A stretch of DNA of 64,000 nt, from positions 1-64,000 of the forward strand of contig JANAVB010012075.1 of assembly GCA_029216955.1 (NCBI GenBank), written 5' to 3'. The notes under the pieces are model-generated. The model worked only from the letters and a program-made list of their open reading frames with translations, ran no database searches and had not been told where the DNA came from. The position numbers and the translations under genes were made by a program. The stretch comes from Iris pallida. Its lineage: Eukaryota; Streptophyta; Magnoliopsida; Asparagales; Iridaceae. Below are positions 1 through 13,400 of this stretch, one piece after another (positions within the stretch are counted from its first letter, which is position 1; each line of letters starts with the position of its first letter).

Positions 1-1312
1 GTGGTACATATCAATTTCTAAAGTGTACATGCGTACCCGTACGGCATCGGTGTATGTCCATACACAAACGCGGGATCAGAAATACGACAAAGTTATATAT
101 AGAATATAACATACTCATTAAATACATACAGAAAGGGGGGCATGATCACGTACACTACTAACAGTTTTCCGTTAACCCGTTGTTTAAACATGTAGAGATA
201 TGAAAACTGTCCTAAGCATGGTAGAGACTGAAAGTAATATAACATGGAAGTTTTAACTGCTACCCCAAGGATTAGCATTTAACATGTTGGAATTTACAGT
301 TTATGGTTTAGCAGTATGAAAGTTTGTAGAAGTACTTGCCTTTAGCAAAGCAAAGTAGCAATAAAATGCTATAGATGCATAGTGACTCGTCACTGTAGAA
401 TAACACAAACTTAGTTTTTATACTAAGTTAAACACTAAGACACTAGTTGTGTGATACGACTTTCTGACTGGACACCTAGCCAATGATGACTTTAGCATAG
501 GAGACCAATGTGAGGAGACACAATACTCTAACTAACTTTCTAGGGTCTTTACACTAGTGCGGGGTGAGGTCCAATACGTCTATAACTCAAACAACACGAA
601 ACATTGAAAGTCGTAATTTATTTAATAAATAAATCAAACTGTACACTGTGTTCCAACAATTTTTGAGATAGACAAGAAGCTTAATTTTATATAAAATAAA
701 GTACCAAAATGATCCTTGTTAATTATAAAAATTTATAATAATTTTTCTGGAATTTATAAACCTTCATAAATAATCAGCAAACATATGTATCCTGAAAATG
801 AGTTCCGTTTTCATATTTTTATAAAATACCAAAATTACTTATTAAATACTGGAAAAATTATAATAAATTAACTAAATTAACATAGTATTTAAATACAATT
901 TTTTCCAGATTTTTACAGAACTTAAAATATATATAGAAATTCAAAAATAGCAAGTAACCATTTCTGGAAATTAATTAATTAATTATTTACTATTTTGTCC
1001 ATGTATTCGAAATTGAACCGAAGTCCAGATACAGGACCCAGAGCCATGAATCAAGTCCAATATGACTTGTACAGACTCTGAATGTATTAAACACAATTGG
1101 GCCCAAAAACCCATGCTAGGTTTGGACATCAATTGGTCATAATCAATAAAATTACAAAAATTTAAATATAATTAATATATTTTAAAGTGGTAAAATTTGC
1201 AAGTCACAAAATATACAATAAAATAACTTGTAAAATTTTACATAATAATATTTTGTACAAGATAGAATTTAAAATACATACATAAATATACAACAACAAT
1301 ATTTATATATAC

Positions 1313-1391
<79 letters not shown>

Positions 1392-1406
1392 AAAAAAAAA
1401 TATATA

Positions 1407-1483
<77 letters not shown>

Positions 1484-2684
1484 GTATATATATAATATAT
1501 ATACATAAATATACATGTATACATATATATATAAATACATATATATATACATATATACATATAAATAATAAAACAAAAACATAAACAAAATAAAAACAAA
1601 ACAAAACTTGGAAGGGGGGCTCGAACTCGGCCAGGGAGGGCCGAGTTTTAGCACGCTCGGGCTGGCCAGGGGGTCAGCCCGAGTTTGTTGTTTAGGGAAG
1701 GGTTCGGGTTAGTTTTAAGTTAAATTTTAGGTTATTGGGTTTTAACCCGATAGCAACCTAGTAACCCGTTTAACCCTAAAGTCCTGTGTCCTGACAGTTA
1801 AGGACACAAGGATGCACGAGTCTCGTGTCCGGGTCATTCACGACACGCACGACACGAGTTAGACGTGTCCAAACTTACCTACGCGTTGCTCATATCCTGG
1901 TGAGTCACATATGTTAAAATGAGACATGGAAACGACAGGAAAGAGAACTGACACGTACGTGTCCAAGTCGAGCAGGTTGTTGATGCTGCGACAGGGCGGA
2001 GGAAGCATCGGCGTCGCAGCGCTGGGGTGGCACTGCACTCGCCTTGACGTGGCGAACTGGATGGCGGTGGTTGTAGGCGGTGAAGGTGGATGCGGAGGTG
2101 GCGGTAGGTTGTCGTCAGAGTTAGGGTTTTGGCCAGTAAAATGGGCTGAGATGGGGCTGTGGTGGTCGAAAAATGAACTAGGGTTAGGGTTTCAGGGTCG
2201 GGCTATTTATTGACAAGTAGGGCAGTTGATTTAGGTCTTTAGATTAGGATTAGGGTTAAGGTTACGGCAAGGGTTTGCCGGAGACGATTACAGCGCGCGG
2301 TCGTCGGGGGTGGGTAAGATTAGGATTTTGCAGAAAACCCCCCCAAAGATTGGGATTTTACACAAATGCACAATGATATTAGGATAATTAGGATATTGCA
2401 AATATCAAATTTAATTTACATGAAGACCCCCGCTATGGTTCTGTACAAAATTTAATTTGCACAGATAATTAGGATATTGTAAAAGGCTATTAAAATAATT
2501 AAAATAATTGCACAATGATATTAAAACAATTTAATTAATTATAAAATAATATATTTTGATTTTAAAATCATTTAAAAATAATTTAAAATTCTAAAAAATT
2601 CCTAATAATTATAATAATTTATTTTAAAGACACAAATGCTATTTAAGATAATTAAAATATTAATTTTGAAATCTATGGCTTACA
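1..2684 (-). repeat. 3' LTR of element A (partial)
   Basis: Base 1 aligns with about base 17759 of the complete right LTR, so roughly 580 bp are missing at the left. The end at 2684 (GGCTTACA) is followed by the polypurine tract. The LTR contains a TA-rich microsatellite at about 1315-1560, much longer than the matching tract in the other LTR (about 19076-19200). It also holds a cluster of CGTGTCC/GACACG words at about 1800-1870 and a TAGGGTTAGGGTTT patch. No coding capacity is credible here. Confidence 0.93.
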
Positions 2685-2698
2685 AATCTTCCCTCCTT
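2685..2698 (-). other. Polypurine tract of element A
   Basis: On the minus strand AAGGAGGGAAGATT abuts the start of the 3' LTR (TGTAAGCC). About 15 bases upstream is the sequence CGAGGACGAAAT, which commonly precedes the polypurine tract in plant chromoviruses. It would prime second-strand DNA synthesis. Confidence 0.85.
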
Positions 2699-2810
2699 GA
2701 AAAATTTCGTCCTCGAAATTCATAAGAATAGAAGACTCTACAAGCATTCTAACATAGCAAGCAATGCAAACAAATGACTAAGGCTATTATTAAGACTAAC
2801 CTCTAGGGTA

Positions 2811-4150
2811 TCAAGCGGGAACGGGTGGTTCCCTCGTAGCTGTTGGGTCGAACAAGTAAGGATATCTCTCCCTCATGTCCGACTCCCTCTTCCAAGTAGA
2901 TTCACCCGGAGAGTGATGGCTCCAAGCTACTCGTACTAAGGGTATGACTTTGTTCCTCAGCCTCTTCTCCCTCCTCTCCAATATCTTCACTGGCTGATCA
3001 GTGACTGCAAGGCTCGGTCCGATCTCCAACTCTGAATGATCTAGCACATGGCTGGGGTCCGGAACATATCTTCTCAGCTGAGACACATGAAAGACATCGT
3101 GAACTCCTGCTAGGTTGGATGGAAGTATAACCCTGTAAGCTACCTCTCCGATCCTGCCAAGTATCTCGAACGGCCCGATGTATCTGGGTCTCAACTTGCG
3201 TCCTCGTCCGAACCAGATCGTCCCTCTAGTAGGTGATATCTTCACTAGCACCATATCTCCGTCAGCTAACTCTATCGGTCTGCGACTAGCATCGGGCCAG
3301 TGTTTCTGCCTGTCCTGAGCGACTCTGAGCCTGTCTCTGATCATCCTGACCTTCTCTGCTGCATCCGTGATCATCTCTGGCCCAATCATAACTCTATCCC
3401 CAACATCATCCCAAAAGAGCGGTGTACGGCATCGTCGTCCATATAGTGCCTCGAAAGGAGACATACCGATGCTGGCTTAGTAGCTGTTGTTGTATGAAAA
3501 CTCTACCAAGTGCAGATGGCTCTCCCATGATCTGCCAAAGTCCAGCACACAAGTCCTCAGCATGTTCTTTAGTGTCTGTATCGTCCTCTCGGACTGCCCA
3601 TCTGTCTGCGGGTGGTACGCCGTACTGAACTTGAGACGACTGCCCAACTCCTCCTGTAAGCTCCTCCAGTAGTGGGACGTGAATCTGCTGTCTCGGTCCG
3701 ACACGATGCTCACTGGTACTTCGTGCAAGCGAACTATCTACTGCATGTATAGCTCCGCCAACTTTTCGGTGGAAAGCCCCACCTTGAAGGGTATGAAGTG
3801 TGCACACTTCGTCAGCCTGTCCACGATGACCCAAATGGCATTCTTCTCTCCTTGGGAACGAGGAAGCCCTGAGACGAAGTCTATCGTAATATGTTCCCAC
3901 TTCCACTCGAGAATGGGTAATGGCTGCAATAGACCAGCTGGCCTCTGGCGCTCCGCCTTGACCTGCTGGCAAACTAGGCATCTCGAAATGAAACGTGATA
4001 CATCTCTCTTCATCCCGTACCACCAAAGATGTTCTCGCAAGTCACGGTATATCTTGTTGGCACCAGGGTGAACAGAGTATCTCGATCGGTGCGTCTCCTG
4101 CAAGACTGCCTCTATCAACTCTCCCTTCGGCACGCATAATCGGCTGCCAT
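2811..4150 (-). pseudogene. Integrase with chromodomain, 3' part of element A pol
   Basis: The product would insert element cDNA into chromosomes. Reading leftward from the CACTA junction at 4150 one frame runs through an HHCC zinc finger (HPGANKIYRDL then CLVCQQVK), the catalytic D of TIDFVSGLP, the second D of VSDRDSRF and the E of GQSERTIQ. It continues through the GPF motif (RYIGPFEIL) and a C-terminal chromodomain (KILERREKRLRNK onward). Two in-frame stops break it, at 3738-3740 and at 3477-3479. The second falls where relatives read YNNSYQASIG, so a glutamine codon became TAA. The frame ends at 2811. The upstream half of pol resumes at 13619. Confidence 0.93.
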
Positions 4151-4178
4151 CACTACACCAAAATGGACATTTTGGAAC
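4151..4178 (+). repeat. Left terminal inverted repeat of CACTA element
   Basis: It starts CACTACACCAAAATGG and ends ATTTTGGAAC. It pairs with 13591-13618 with two mismatches. Confidence 0.93.
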
Positions 4179-6435
4179 ATTTTTTTAATATACCTAATAT
4201 TTTTAGAAACATATCAAAATTGTTCCTAAAAGTGGCGTTGCAATTTTTGAAACATATATAAAGTGTGGCAAATATTAGTTTGGAACGGTTAGAAGGCATT
4301 CCTAATTTAGATTTTGGAACACACATAATCTATTCCTATAATATATTTGGGACGTCTATAAAGTGTTTCTAACATTCACTTTTGAAACACATAAAATACG
4401 TTCCTAAATTATTTTTTGTGACGTCTTTGAAACGTTTCTAAATGTCATTCCGAAATATTTTGCACCCGTTCCAATATATAATTTGCAACAATTTTTAAAT
4501 TATTCATGTGGCTAAATTTGAAATGCTTTATTAACATTCCAATATATTTTTCTAATTTTAATTTTGCAGCCAATTTTTTATTTTGAACCACAAATATAAT
4601 TCATAAATTATACATAAAAACACATAATAAATGGTGAAATATTTTTATACATTACCTCAATCAACATCCAAAATAGCCATTAAATTCACCAAAGATATCA
4701 ACTTAATATAAATTAAACAATCACTAACATATCCCAAAAGTTAAATCTTTACAAAACATCATCAAGAGTATATATAATGTAAGTTACAAATACTATATAA
4801 ATCTAGCTCGATCATAAAAGATACATGTTTACAAAATTTAGATAATTCCAAAAGTTTTATCCAACAGAATGATAGAAATTTGAACAATGCTAGCGACAAC
4901 TGGCAACACCTGCATGCAACATTAAAACAAGTTTAAGTTAAAATCAGGATATTGGATAATAAAAGACTAAGATATATCTAATTGTCCTAATTAATTAACT
5001 AAAAATGCATTGTGTGTTAAATAATTCAACAATGTTAAATATTATTCTATTTAAAACTAGTGGAAAAAAAATAATACATATGATTATGCCTAAATGTATA
5101 AATACATTTATAGTTTTCCAATAATTTCTTTTGGGGGCTTTCTGAAATAAAAAACTCCAAAATTTTGATCCAAAGCTGCCGAAACTATCGATACCAATAC
5201 TCATTAGAAGGTTGGAAAATGTTACTATGAACCTTGGTTCATATTCAGTTTATGCTGCACTGATAGTCTGACAATATGTACTACTTAAGGAACAAAGCGA
5301 TTCATGCATATGGGAAACAAATGTATGGACATATATGATAAACAAATTATATAAATTTATAACGATCCCGTAGCTGGATCTATCTATTAAAAACAGAACA
5401 TGTAAAGATGAATTCTTAACATTAGTTAAGCCCCATTATGTTCTAAAACTATCATCATATTATATTCTAATCATCGATAACAATGACATGAAAGTTACAA
5501 GTTTCAGATACATCATTTATGCCTGAGATACAATAAGTAGTATTATAAAATTTATTATATAAGGTTTATCCGACCCAACAACGTATCCCCAAATACTGGT
5601 GTCGAAGTGTCTATTATCCAACATGACCACAACACATATATTGAAGTGTCCTTGTATATAATACTTAATGTTCATATTAAGTTTACTTTATCTAGTTGAA
5701 GTATATACACCATAAACAATGTGCACGATGTGGTCAATTTATCAGCCTATCCTTATGTGAGGGTGCAGTTAGCTATATAATGCAATGTACTGGGGTATCT
5801 CTTGTGTGCACTGATCTTTATGTCGAGAATTTAGCATTTCATCTTAGAGTTCAAGCTTGCAAGAAATGTTTCATTTGAAAAAGGCCACTACAACAACAAT
5901 GACGATGAGAACAAGAACAAGAAGGCCTTGTCAAAGAGAAATTTATACTTGGATTACTTTCAGTTTAAACTTTATTTTTTTATATAAGTAATTGTTTTTG
6001 CAGATGTAGTAAAGATACTTTACTAGGTTTGGTATGGTAGTGCAGAGGCATATATATCGAAACCAAAACTGCCTAAACCAACCGATTCAAAAAACCACAG
6101 AAACCCTCAAAAACTCCCCGAAACCGCACTGAAATTGCCAACTAAGAAGGGCCCAATACCGATTCCGATAAGGATACTTTGAACAATGGATAGAGGTCAA
6201 GTTTGCCATATTGCTTAGTTTCCTTTGTGTGGTTTCTAGCAAGCAAATAAATTTTTAGTATGGGAAAACCTACTTTCTCTAGTTTCTGGATACTAAAAAG
6301 AATCTAGTTTCCAACTTTCATATAGTGTTTGGTTGCCAAAGGCCCTAAATGTTTAATAAGAACCATGCGAGCATTACATATGACTGCAATATCTAGACTG
6401 CATATAAAAAAATATGTTCCAAAAATTCAAATTAC

Positions 6436-7533
6436 CTGTGGCACTAATTCGTAAAACTGCATGCTTCTGATCAGATTCTCGCATGACATTTGAGAAAAGC
6501 TGTTTCAGCAAAAAAAAGAAACCCACCAGTCAATATAGTCAGGACAAGTAAATATAAATTACATGTACTATATACAATTCATATTACCTGTAGAAAAATG
6601 GACTTGTTGCAGCTAAAATTGTTGAACTGATGTATATCTCCTTGACCCTCAAAACAAGAGAGAAATCCATACTCCAAGAGGAATTGCCGCTATTGGAAGG
6701 CTCATCACCTGCATAACAAATAAAACATTTCAGCGAAGAAACAGAAATGACAAAATTTGAAATAGTTGACCACAGAAGGAGATTCAATTTGTCAATGCTA
6801 ATAATAGCAGTCTAAAGCCGTTATACATCCAGAGCCATATCGCTAGGGGCCTTTGTGAATCAGTCGTGCATTATTATACTAATGTTTGAGCAATTGAAAT
6901 GAGTCAGCAGTCTAAATATATATGCAACAAAGTCATTCCCCAATATCAACTTTGTACTATGATAAAAAGCCATCAGTGACAACAAACTCACTAAACTTTC
7001 TCTATCCCTGTTGTGCGTATTGCAGCTATTTGGGTATGTCTGGAATATCCTATTTTTATTCATTCCTTACAGTATGCAATAAAAATTCAGAGAACTTAAC
7101 TTATCAAGTAAGAACTGAAGAACAATGTCAATTATTTCAACTCGGCATGTCTCAAGAATATTAATATAATCTACAATACAAATTAAGGACTCCAATCTGA
7201 AAAACAGGCAATAAAAAAAATGTTACTGATGATAGGTATATTGTAGTTTAATCTGAACATCATAACTTGTGTGGTTGTAAAAAACTAATTAAGCATAAAA
7301 AAATATATCTACAAGAGATTTCCATCAACCTCCAAAGATGTCCTTTTGAATATATTCTATCACCTTATGAACTACATAGAGCATATACAACAATTAATTG
7401 ATTGTACTAACTAAAGTAGCACCTAATGGAGATTATTCGATCATCGCAACAGCTTCACCATCAGGGTTTTGATATGCCACACCATCGTCTGTATTAGGCT
7501 AGTTAGCATCTAAAATACCCTCTGTATTGTAGA
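6436..7533 (-). pseudogene. Captured exons of a POB1/LRB-like BTB/POZ protein gene
   Basis: Three exon-like blocks lie in order on the minus strand with consensus splice sites. Block 1 (about 7533-7423) reads a segment like GVAYQNPDGEAVAMIE, then a stop where relatives have E. Block 2 (6708-6588) contains SWSMDFSLVLRVKEIYISST and ILAATSPFFY. Block 3 (6499-6436) reads LFSNVMRESDQKHAVLRIS. This is the start of the BTB domain of the POB1/LRB family, nuclear substrate adaptors of CUL3 ubiquitin ligases. The phase across the first intron is conserved. At the second, a one-base loss at TACAG seems to shift the frame. The rest of the BTB, the BACK domain and the C-terminus are absent, so this is a transposon-captured fragment, not a working gene. 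Confidence 0.8.
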
Positions 7534-8654
7534 CTGCAAACTCCGCAGCTATTATGTAGAAGAATCAAAGAGGAGTACACATGGTATGCACGTAAAAGCT
7601 ACAAGAAAATTTATAAATATTAGGGGGGAATAGTGTTCCATTATTTGTGGAGGACCTTATAAAGTCCATTTTTTTGCTGAAAGGTGAGAACAAAGAAATT
7701 AGTTTATCCAAAATTTTCACGTGGTTAGGACCGTCGGATTATTCAATATATAAGAACTTCCGCATGGGACATTGATTATGAGTTACATTACAATAACTCA
7801 AATTACATTCACCCACAAAAATGGCTTAGAAAAGGAAGAGAACATTATGTACTTCATCTAGGTAGCTATAACTCATTCTATTACTCATGTAGCATCTAAA
7901 ACAGTGTCCAAAAAATGCTTTAAGAAGCATTAAAGATTGTAAAAACACGAGATGCATCAGAATTTGATTATCTAAACACTTCAACCCAAGAAAGGATAAA
8001 TACGATGATTTAGAAAGGATAAAAAAAGTAACATGGCCTAAATTTTTATTTTCATGTGAATCTGCTAAGATAAGTTGTGAAGATACATTACTTTCAAGGT
8101 TTATAATTGTTAAATGATTCTAAGTTCCAAGACTATATTGATAGTACACATAACAAACGAAAAGAGATGCACAATGTCATTTAACAATTTCAAGGTTATA
8201 TCAAAATGTACCAATTACCAAAACCAACTAATATAAACATCAAAACTATAGCAAGTAAAAGAATCACATCATTCAAGCCTCTTCCATCCAAAAACCTACA
8301 ATCGAAAACAACACTAAAAATGATGAGACCTCGGGTAAGGATATGGAGTTTGGTAAGGGATATTTTGGCAGAAGTATGCAATGGAATAAAAGAGACAACC
8401 TAATATAAGTATATAGCCAACTTCAACTGAATAACTTGCATGAGCACAAAATCTAAGAAATAATACAGACACCGCAGCATAGCACCACTGTACCAGCTTG
8501 TCCATGTATACAGTTGATTCTCAAAAAACAATCATAAATTCCAAGAATAATTTCAGGCAATGTTGACTAATAAAATACAATTGTTGCATCAAATGTCTAC
8601 AGTCAATACAAGTGATTTTAGATTATGAATAATGTTGTTATTTGCAATGCTATC

Positions 8655-8870
8655 TTATGTTGATGAAATTGGTGACTGGATAGCTGAATATGAAGCAAAA
8701 GTGGGCGAATGTGGCATTTCTATTGCCAACATGTACCTATCTTCATCTACAATATTTTCCAAATCATGTAGCTTCATGTTCACATTTATCATGTTCTCAA
8801 AGTGAAGTAAATCGGATCGTGAATTAATAAGGGCATTGACTGATTCTTCGATGAAAACATTTTCTCTTTC
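8655..8870 (-). pseudogene. Captured terminal exon of an unidentified gene
   Basis: After a consensus acceptor (TTCTCACTAG on the minus strand) there are 71 open codons ending in TAA. The peptide starts ERENVFIEESVNALINS, continues through NMKLHDLENIVDEDRY and ends SYSAIQSPISST. It is acidic and probably helical in the first half, with a Ser/Pro tail. I do not recognise the family. The open frame, acceptor and natural stop suggest the last exon of a captured gene, but chance is possible in AT-rich DNA. Confidence 0.4.
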
Positions 8871-9513
8871 CTAGTGAGAAGGCAATACAAGTAACGGAAA
8901 GTCAAATACGACAAACTAGCAATACATCTTACCAAGTGAACTTTCCACATGATGCTAGCTTCTACTTAAATGAGTTTCTGGAAGCAACCTGAGACCTCAA
9001 GAAACCTATGGAATTTCAAGGACAAAGCATTACACATATTTCTTATGAGAAATATTGGTTGTGTATTTTTCTAAACACAAGTTGAGTGAACAATTGTTTT
9101 GAGAATGTAGGCATACTGGAACCGAGGGATTGCTTCGAAAAAGCACGACATAAGGAGAGGGAAAATCCCCCCAAGCCTACAATGCTGGTGGAGGTCATCG
9201 TTGCCTAAGATTCACTAGTTTGGTTGCAGAGGCATAGTTGTCTAGTCTGAGACTTTAATATGGTTTTAGGAATTAGATTCTTATAGATGAGGTATGTTAT
9301 GTGGATTAGTTCCCATAGATTGCACAGATTGAGTGCTTGGAGGCATTGTCCAATGGGACAATGCCATATGGGTATATGTAGATAAGTCATCAATTGTCAT
9401 AATAATAAGATCATATATTATCTTATCCTTCGTATGAAGGTTACCCATCTCTCTTAGGAACTCACAATTCTATCAGTGTAGTTTGTGTCAGGGGACAGGA
9501 CAAAGGAGATGAC

Positions 9514-9633
9514 CTGTACAAGGGCAACGTGCAGGAGGGCGCCATGGAGACCGGCGACAATAAAAGCCATGGCAAAGGTCACAACTCTTTTGCAACATGC
9601 TATGATCCTTGCAATGCCATGAACAGGCCCTGC
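9514..9633 (-). pseudogene. Exon-like block, unidentified captured fragment
   Basis: A 120 bp GC-richer block stands out from the AT-rich surroundings. On the minus strand it has a consensus acceptor (ATATGGGCAG) and a donor (TACAG then GTCATC). One frame is open throughout and rich in Ala, Val, Ile and Leu (CKRVVTFAMAFIVAGLHGAL), but the block is also almost open in another frame, so the true frame is unclear. I cannot assign a parent gene. Confidence 0.35.
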
Positions 9634-9907
9634 CTGCCCATATAAAATATGTAGTAAGCAACAAGAAAATGAACAACAAAAACTAAAGTAATAATAAAAT
9701 ATACTGACCAATGCTGAACATAGCCATGCCAAGTCCTATGTTAGAAAGATTGGAGATGGACGTTTGATATAATAGCATGCTTTTCCTCATTCTATCTACA
9801 ATATTTCAATAAGAAATAATCACTATGATATGAAATAATAAATAATCACAAGGGTAAGTGAACATACACATACAAATATATAAAGTCATAGGATGACAAG
9901 AAGGTAC

Positions 9908-10028
9908 CATCAAAAACATAAGCTTGAATCTGCTCTTCTGGGTTGTGCAACTCATAGAAAGCATCATCTGCACTTTCTTTGATAATACGATACTGATTTG
10001 AGCACATCAGTTGCACAAAAACATTATC
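9908..10028 (-). pseudogene. Exon-like block, unidentified captured fragment
   Basis: This 121 bp block on the minus strand is flanked by a CCACCAG acceptor and a GATG/GTACC donor and is open throughout. It reads [20 protein letters not shown], then a [20 protein letters not shown] segment. Composition and periodicity look like real globular coding sequence. I do not recognise the family. It may belong to the same captured gene as the 9514-9633 block, which lies about 270 bp downstream in the same orientation. Confidence 0.45.
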
Positions 10029-11975
10029 CTGGTGGAATGTAAATTACATCTTAGCAGTCACAATCTTCAATTGAAGCCATAAATAAGAAACAATCCCAAT
10101 ATATTAGAAATATCATAGCAATAGCTACACGTCTAATTAATAAAAAAATTGAGAGAAATGTATTACAGATAGATAAAAAGGTCAAAACTAAGCCAATCTC
10201 TTTAACTCCTATTGACAAATAGAAGCCACTTTTATTCCTTTACTGAACTCGGTTCTTTTAAGGGTACATCTGCAAAATTTTATAGTAGAAACAAAGTGAA
10301 GCCCATATCGTATGTATTTTCATCCTCATGTTAGATATATTGATTGCATGGACACTCAAATTCAATAGTTCATTTTGGATCCAACTCTTGTGGTTTGGTT
10401 TTTGGCACTTAAGGGTATTTAAACTACACTAAAAATTGGGAATACAATAGGGGGATCTTCTGTTCAAGAGGAGGAGAAAGACAACTCTTGTAAAGAAATC
10501 TCAGAAGAAATGATACAAACAATAGTTGAATACAGTAGATCCTTTCCACTAGAAATTAGGATGCTTTGGGTAACCAACTTAGGTATTTTTTGAAACTTGA
10601 TGTGATGTTTTTATTGATTCCTGGGTGGCACTTGTTTGTTCTTTTTGGTTATGTCCTTCCATTTTCATCATTAACAGATTGATCACGTGCTAACCTGTGA
10701 AACTGCCTACATTATGCTTCCCTTACAAGGAAGATTCTGTGTGATTCAATGCATTTCCATAGCAAGAAGCATATTTGTCCTTAGGATATACAACCTATAA
10801 GATGTTTACATCAGTAAAAGGTGATACTTCTGCACAAGATCATTAATATTTTCATGGTATTAGCATTCAGGACCATGTTCCAAATTCATTTTCCAACTGA
10901 AAATCTTATTCCTTGCCATGCCTCATTGATTTGCAGATCCAACTTTAGAAACTTCATACAAGATGGAAGTTATGAGGAATCACCGAGTCAAAAAACGGCC
11001 TTTGTTCAGGATAACATAAGGTGATGGAGAACATGTAGATAGTAATCCAGTAAGCATAAATGACTTGTTTCCTCACTTTTTTAACATGGGAGTTGTATTG
11101 TTAGTATAGCTTAGGAGGGTCTTAGTTGTGTTGAATTCCTCCAAGAAGGCAAACTGTTACCCAAACACAATATTTTTATCTTCATTTAGCTGCAAGTATC
11201 AGACTTTCAACTTGAAAGTTTCAGGTATCAGACACTCTTGACTGTAATACTAATATACTATTTATTAAGATTCCTAAGGGTGCCAAGAAGAATGAGTTCA
11301 AAAATAATACAAAAAAGTCATCCAAGTCGATGCTTAATTGGCTGTATAACAAAAACCTGATAGGCACTTGGACTCACAAGCTAACATAAAGATTGAAATT
11401 TGCCCAGGACTTAACAGATTGAAAAAGAATATACATCTGTTTGAAAATAACCGGATAATGTCACAAGTTACCGTGTAATCATCTTGCAACTGGTGATCCA
11501 CAAAAGTCTATCAAAACATGATTTAGAGTCGGTTATTTTACATGACTATAATAAAGGCATTTAACAAGGTTTCACAATCTAATAGGCATTTATATTAGAG
11601 ACATTAGTCACCATAACTATGAATTCTAGTAGCTCAGAACTTTCCAATCATACGATGCAGCAGAAGTTGAAAAATGACAATGAAGAGAGAGCTTTAAAGA
11701 CACCCAACAAGCAAAATAGAACAAAGTTGTTCACTATCATAGATCATTTGAATGTCAAATAAGATGACAAGTGAATATTGTATATAATCTAGAAAAGCAA
11801 TGATAATGTCTACACTTAAGTCTATATATTGCAAGAAAAATCAGCGAGTGAAGGTTGTAACCAGCTAACTCAAAAGATTAGTTATACTATATCAGTAAAT
11901 TGTGAATCACAAATATACCTGTAGCTAGTGCAGTAATTAAGTTAACAGCTGAGTTATATTGAAGAAGATTATTAC

Positions 11976-12070
11976 ATGATAACTGCTGGTAAGTCAAGCC
12001 AGATTGTCTCAAGGCCACCATCAACCTCTATTTCAACTGTTGCCACTTGTTTCTCCTTATCCAATACCTA
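11976..12070 (-). pseudogene. Captured exon of electron-transfer flavoprotein subunit beta
   Basis: The minus strand reads VLDKEKQVATVEIEVDGGLE then TIWLDLPAVI, after a TTTTCGTAG acceptor and before a GTAATA donor. It closely matches the segment VLDKxKxVATVxREVDGGLE of plant mitochondrial ETF-beta, which passes electrons from dehydrogenases to ETF:ubiquinone oxidoreductase. Relatives have an extra residue (VVLD) where a stop now stands. Only this exon is visible; the following conserved TTDLRLNQPRYA segment is not found nearby. It is a captured fragment inside the CACTA element. Confidence 0.75.
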
Positions 12071-12740
12071 CTACGAAAAACAGAAGATGAAGTTATAAAT
12101 GAGTAGACTCTTGCAATAGAAAATAATTCTCAGATCAGAAGAAGTGAAACATAAAACAAAGGTAACAAAATCGGGAGAAGAGGGGGGACAGTGAGCATTG
12201 CAGAACTTCTATTGTTCGTTTTAGCTACAGATTCCATGAGGATTAAACAAGGGATAAACATAAGTTGGTAAGCTAATACTGATAAAGTCCCAAATTCTTT
12301 ATCACTACTATGATCATATTTTCATTAATTCCTTTCTTGTTGAAATGAAAGTCAGAAATTAGTCAAAATTCATAACCAATAACTAACATAGGTCAATAGA
12401 CAATATTTGACTGATGGCTCAAATCTTACATTCTAATAATCCTTCAATACCTGTGTACTGAAATCTAGTGTGCAATATGAAAACAAATTTAAGAATCCCT
12501 TGAGAAATTGAGAAACAAAGTGACCAATTCCTAGTCCATGTTCACTGGTCTCGTTAAGGTAGCTTGGTTATCTTACTTATTAGATTCAGACACTAATTTA
12601 AGGCACCGAGTTGAAAATTTCTTCCTAAAATTAATAAGTATTTCCTGCTGAAGCAAAAAATTAAACCAAATTTGATAAGAATTTGTTGCAAACATGGCAC
12701 TAATTTCTTACAGACACTGGAAAAAAATTGCAGACACGAG

Positions 12741-12828
12741 CAAAATTGACAAATAATTTGTTTTCTGAAAGACACAAAAGCAAAATTGCTAATAATTTGT
12801 TTTTAGAAAGACACATAGGCAAAGGAGG
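12741..12828. repeat. Short tandem duplication, about 45 bp, two copies
   Basis: The block AGCAAAATTGACAAATAATT through the AAAGACACA motif is followed at once by a near copy (AGCAAAATTGCTAATAATT...). It is a local duplication within the CACTA element. Confidence 0.6.
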
Positions 12829-13194
12829 TGAGTGTAATGCATGAACAAGAAAGGTACTATGTTTCTCTTTGGTAAATTATTGCCACCATGCAAACTCGTC
12901 TAAAAATATTAACAAGAATTATCAAATTATTGAACTTTGATTGATGAGACTTCACCAAAACAAAAATATCGAACCAAAATACTGAACCATAGTGAGGGAC
13001 TAAAATTAATTCAAAGCCGGATCAAAAAATTTATTAGAATTTTTTTACTAAAGATGGAACCAAAAAACTGAGAAAAGAGAAGGAACAAACAGGAAAGAGA
13101 GTCGGGGTGGTCGTCAAGAACTCTTGCTAAGTCGATATCGTCAACAAGAAGGCTAGGTCGATCTTCTACTAAGTCGGCGGGAACTCGATATCGT

Positions 13195-13400
13195 CATCGG
13201 GAAAGAAGGGTTTGTTTGGGGGGAAAGAAAGGGTTTTTTGTTGTTGCGGGAGGGAGGGTTTGGTTTTGGGGGGAAAGAAAGGTTTTATTTTGGTTGTTGG
13301 AGGGAAATGAAGGGTTAATGGTAGCTGTTGGAACAAAAGGGTTTATTTTGGTTGTGGGAGGAAAAGAAAGGGCTGTTGGAACACTTTGCTGAGTAAGCAC
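13195..13400. repeat. Degenerate G-rich tandem repeats near right end of CACTA element
   Basis: Imperfect repeats of a GGGAGGGAAAGAAAGGGTTT-type unit, alternating with GTTTATTTTGGTTGTTGG, fill this block. Apparent ORFs on the minus strand (Pro/Thr/Asn-rich) only translate the repeat. It lies just inside the subterminal region. Confidence 0.6.

Noticed and set aside
1238..1654. Tyr/Ile-rich ORFs across the TA tract
   Set aside because: They only translate (TA)n in alternating frames; the tract varies in length between sister LTRs. The same applies at 27692-28103.
2175..2270. TAGGGTTAGGGTTT patches resembling plant telomere repeats (also at 19805-19890)
   Set aside because: Only two imperfect units at a time, located identically in both LTRs of element A; no real telomeric array.
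3406..4026. Alternative long frames over the integrase of element A
   Set aside because: Shadow frames; the integrase motifs all lie in the other minus frame.
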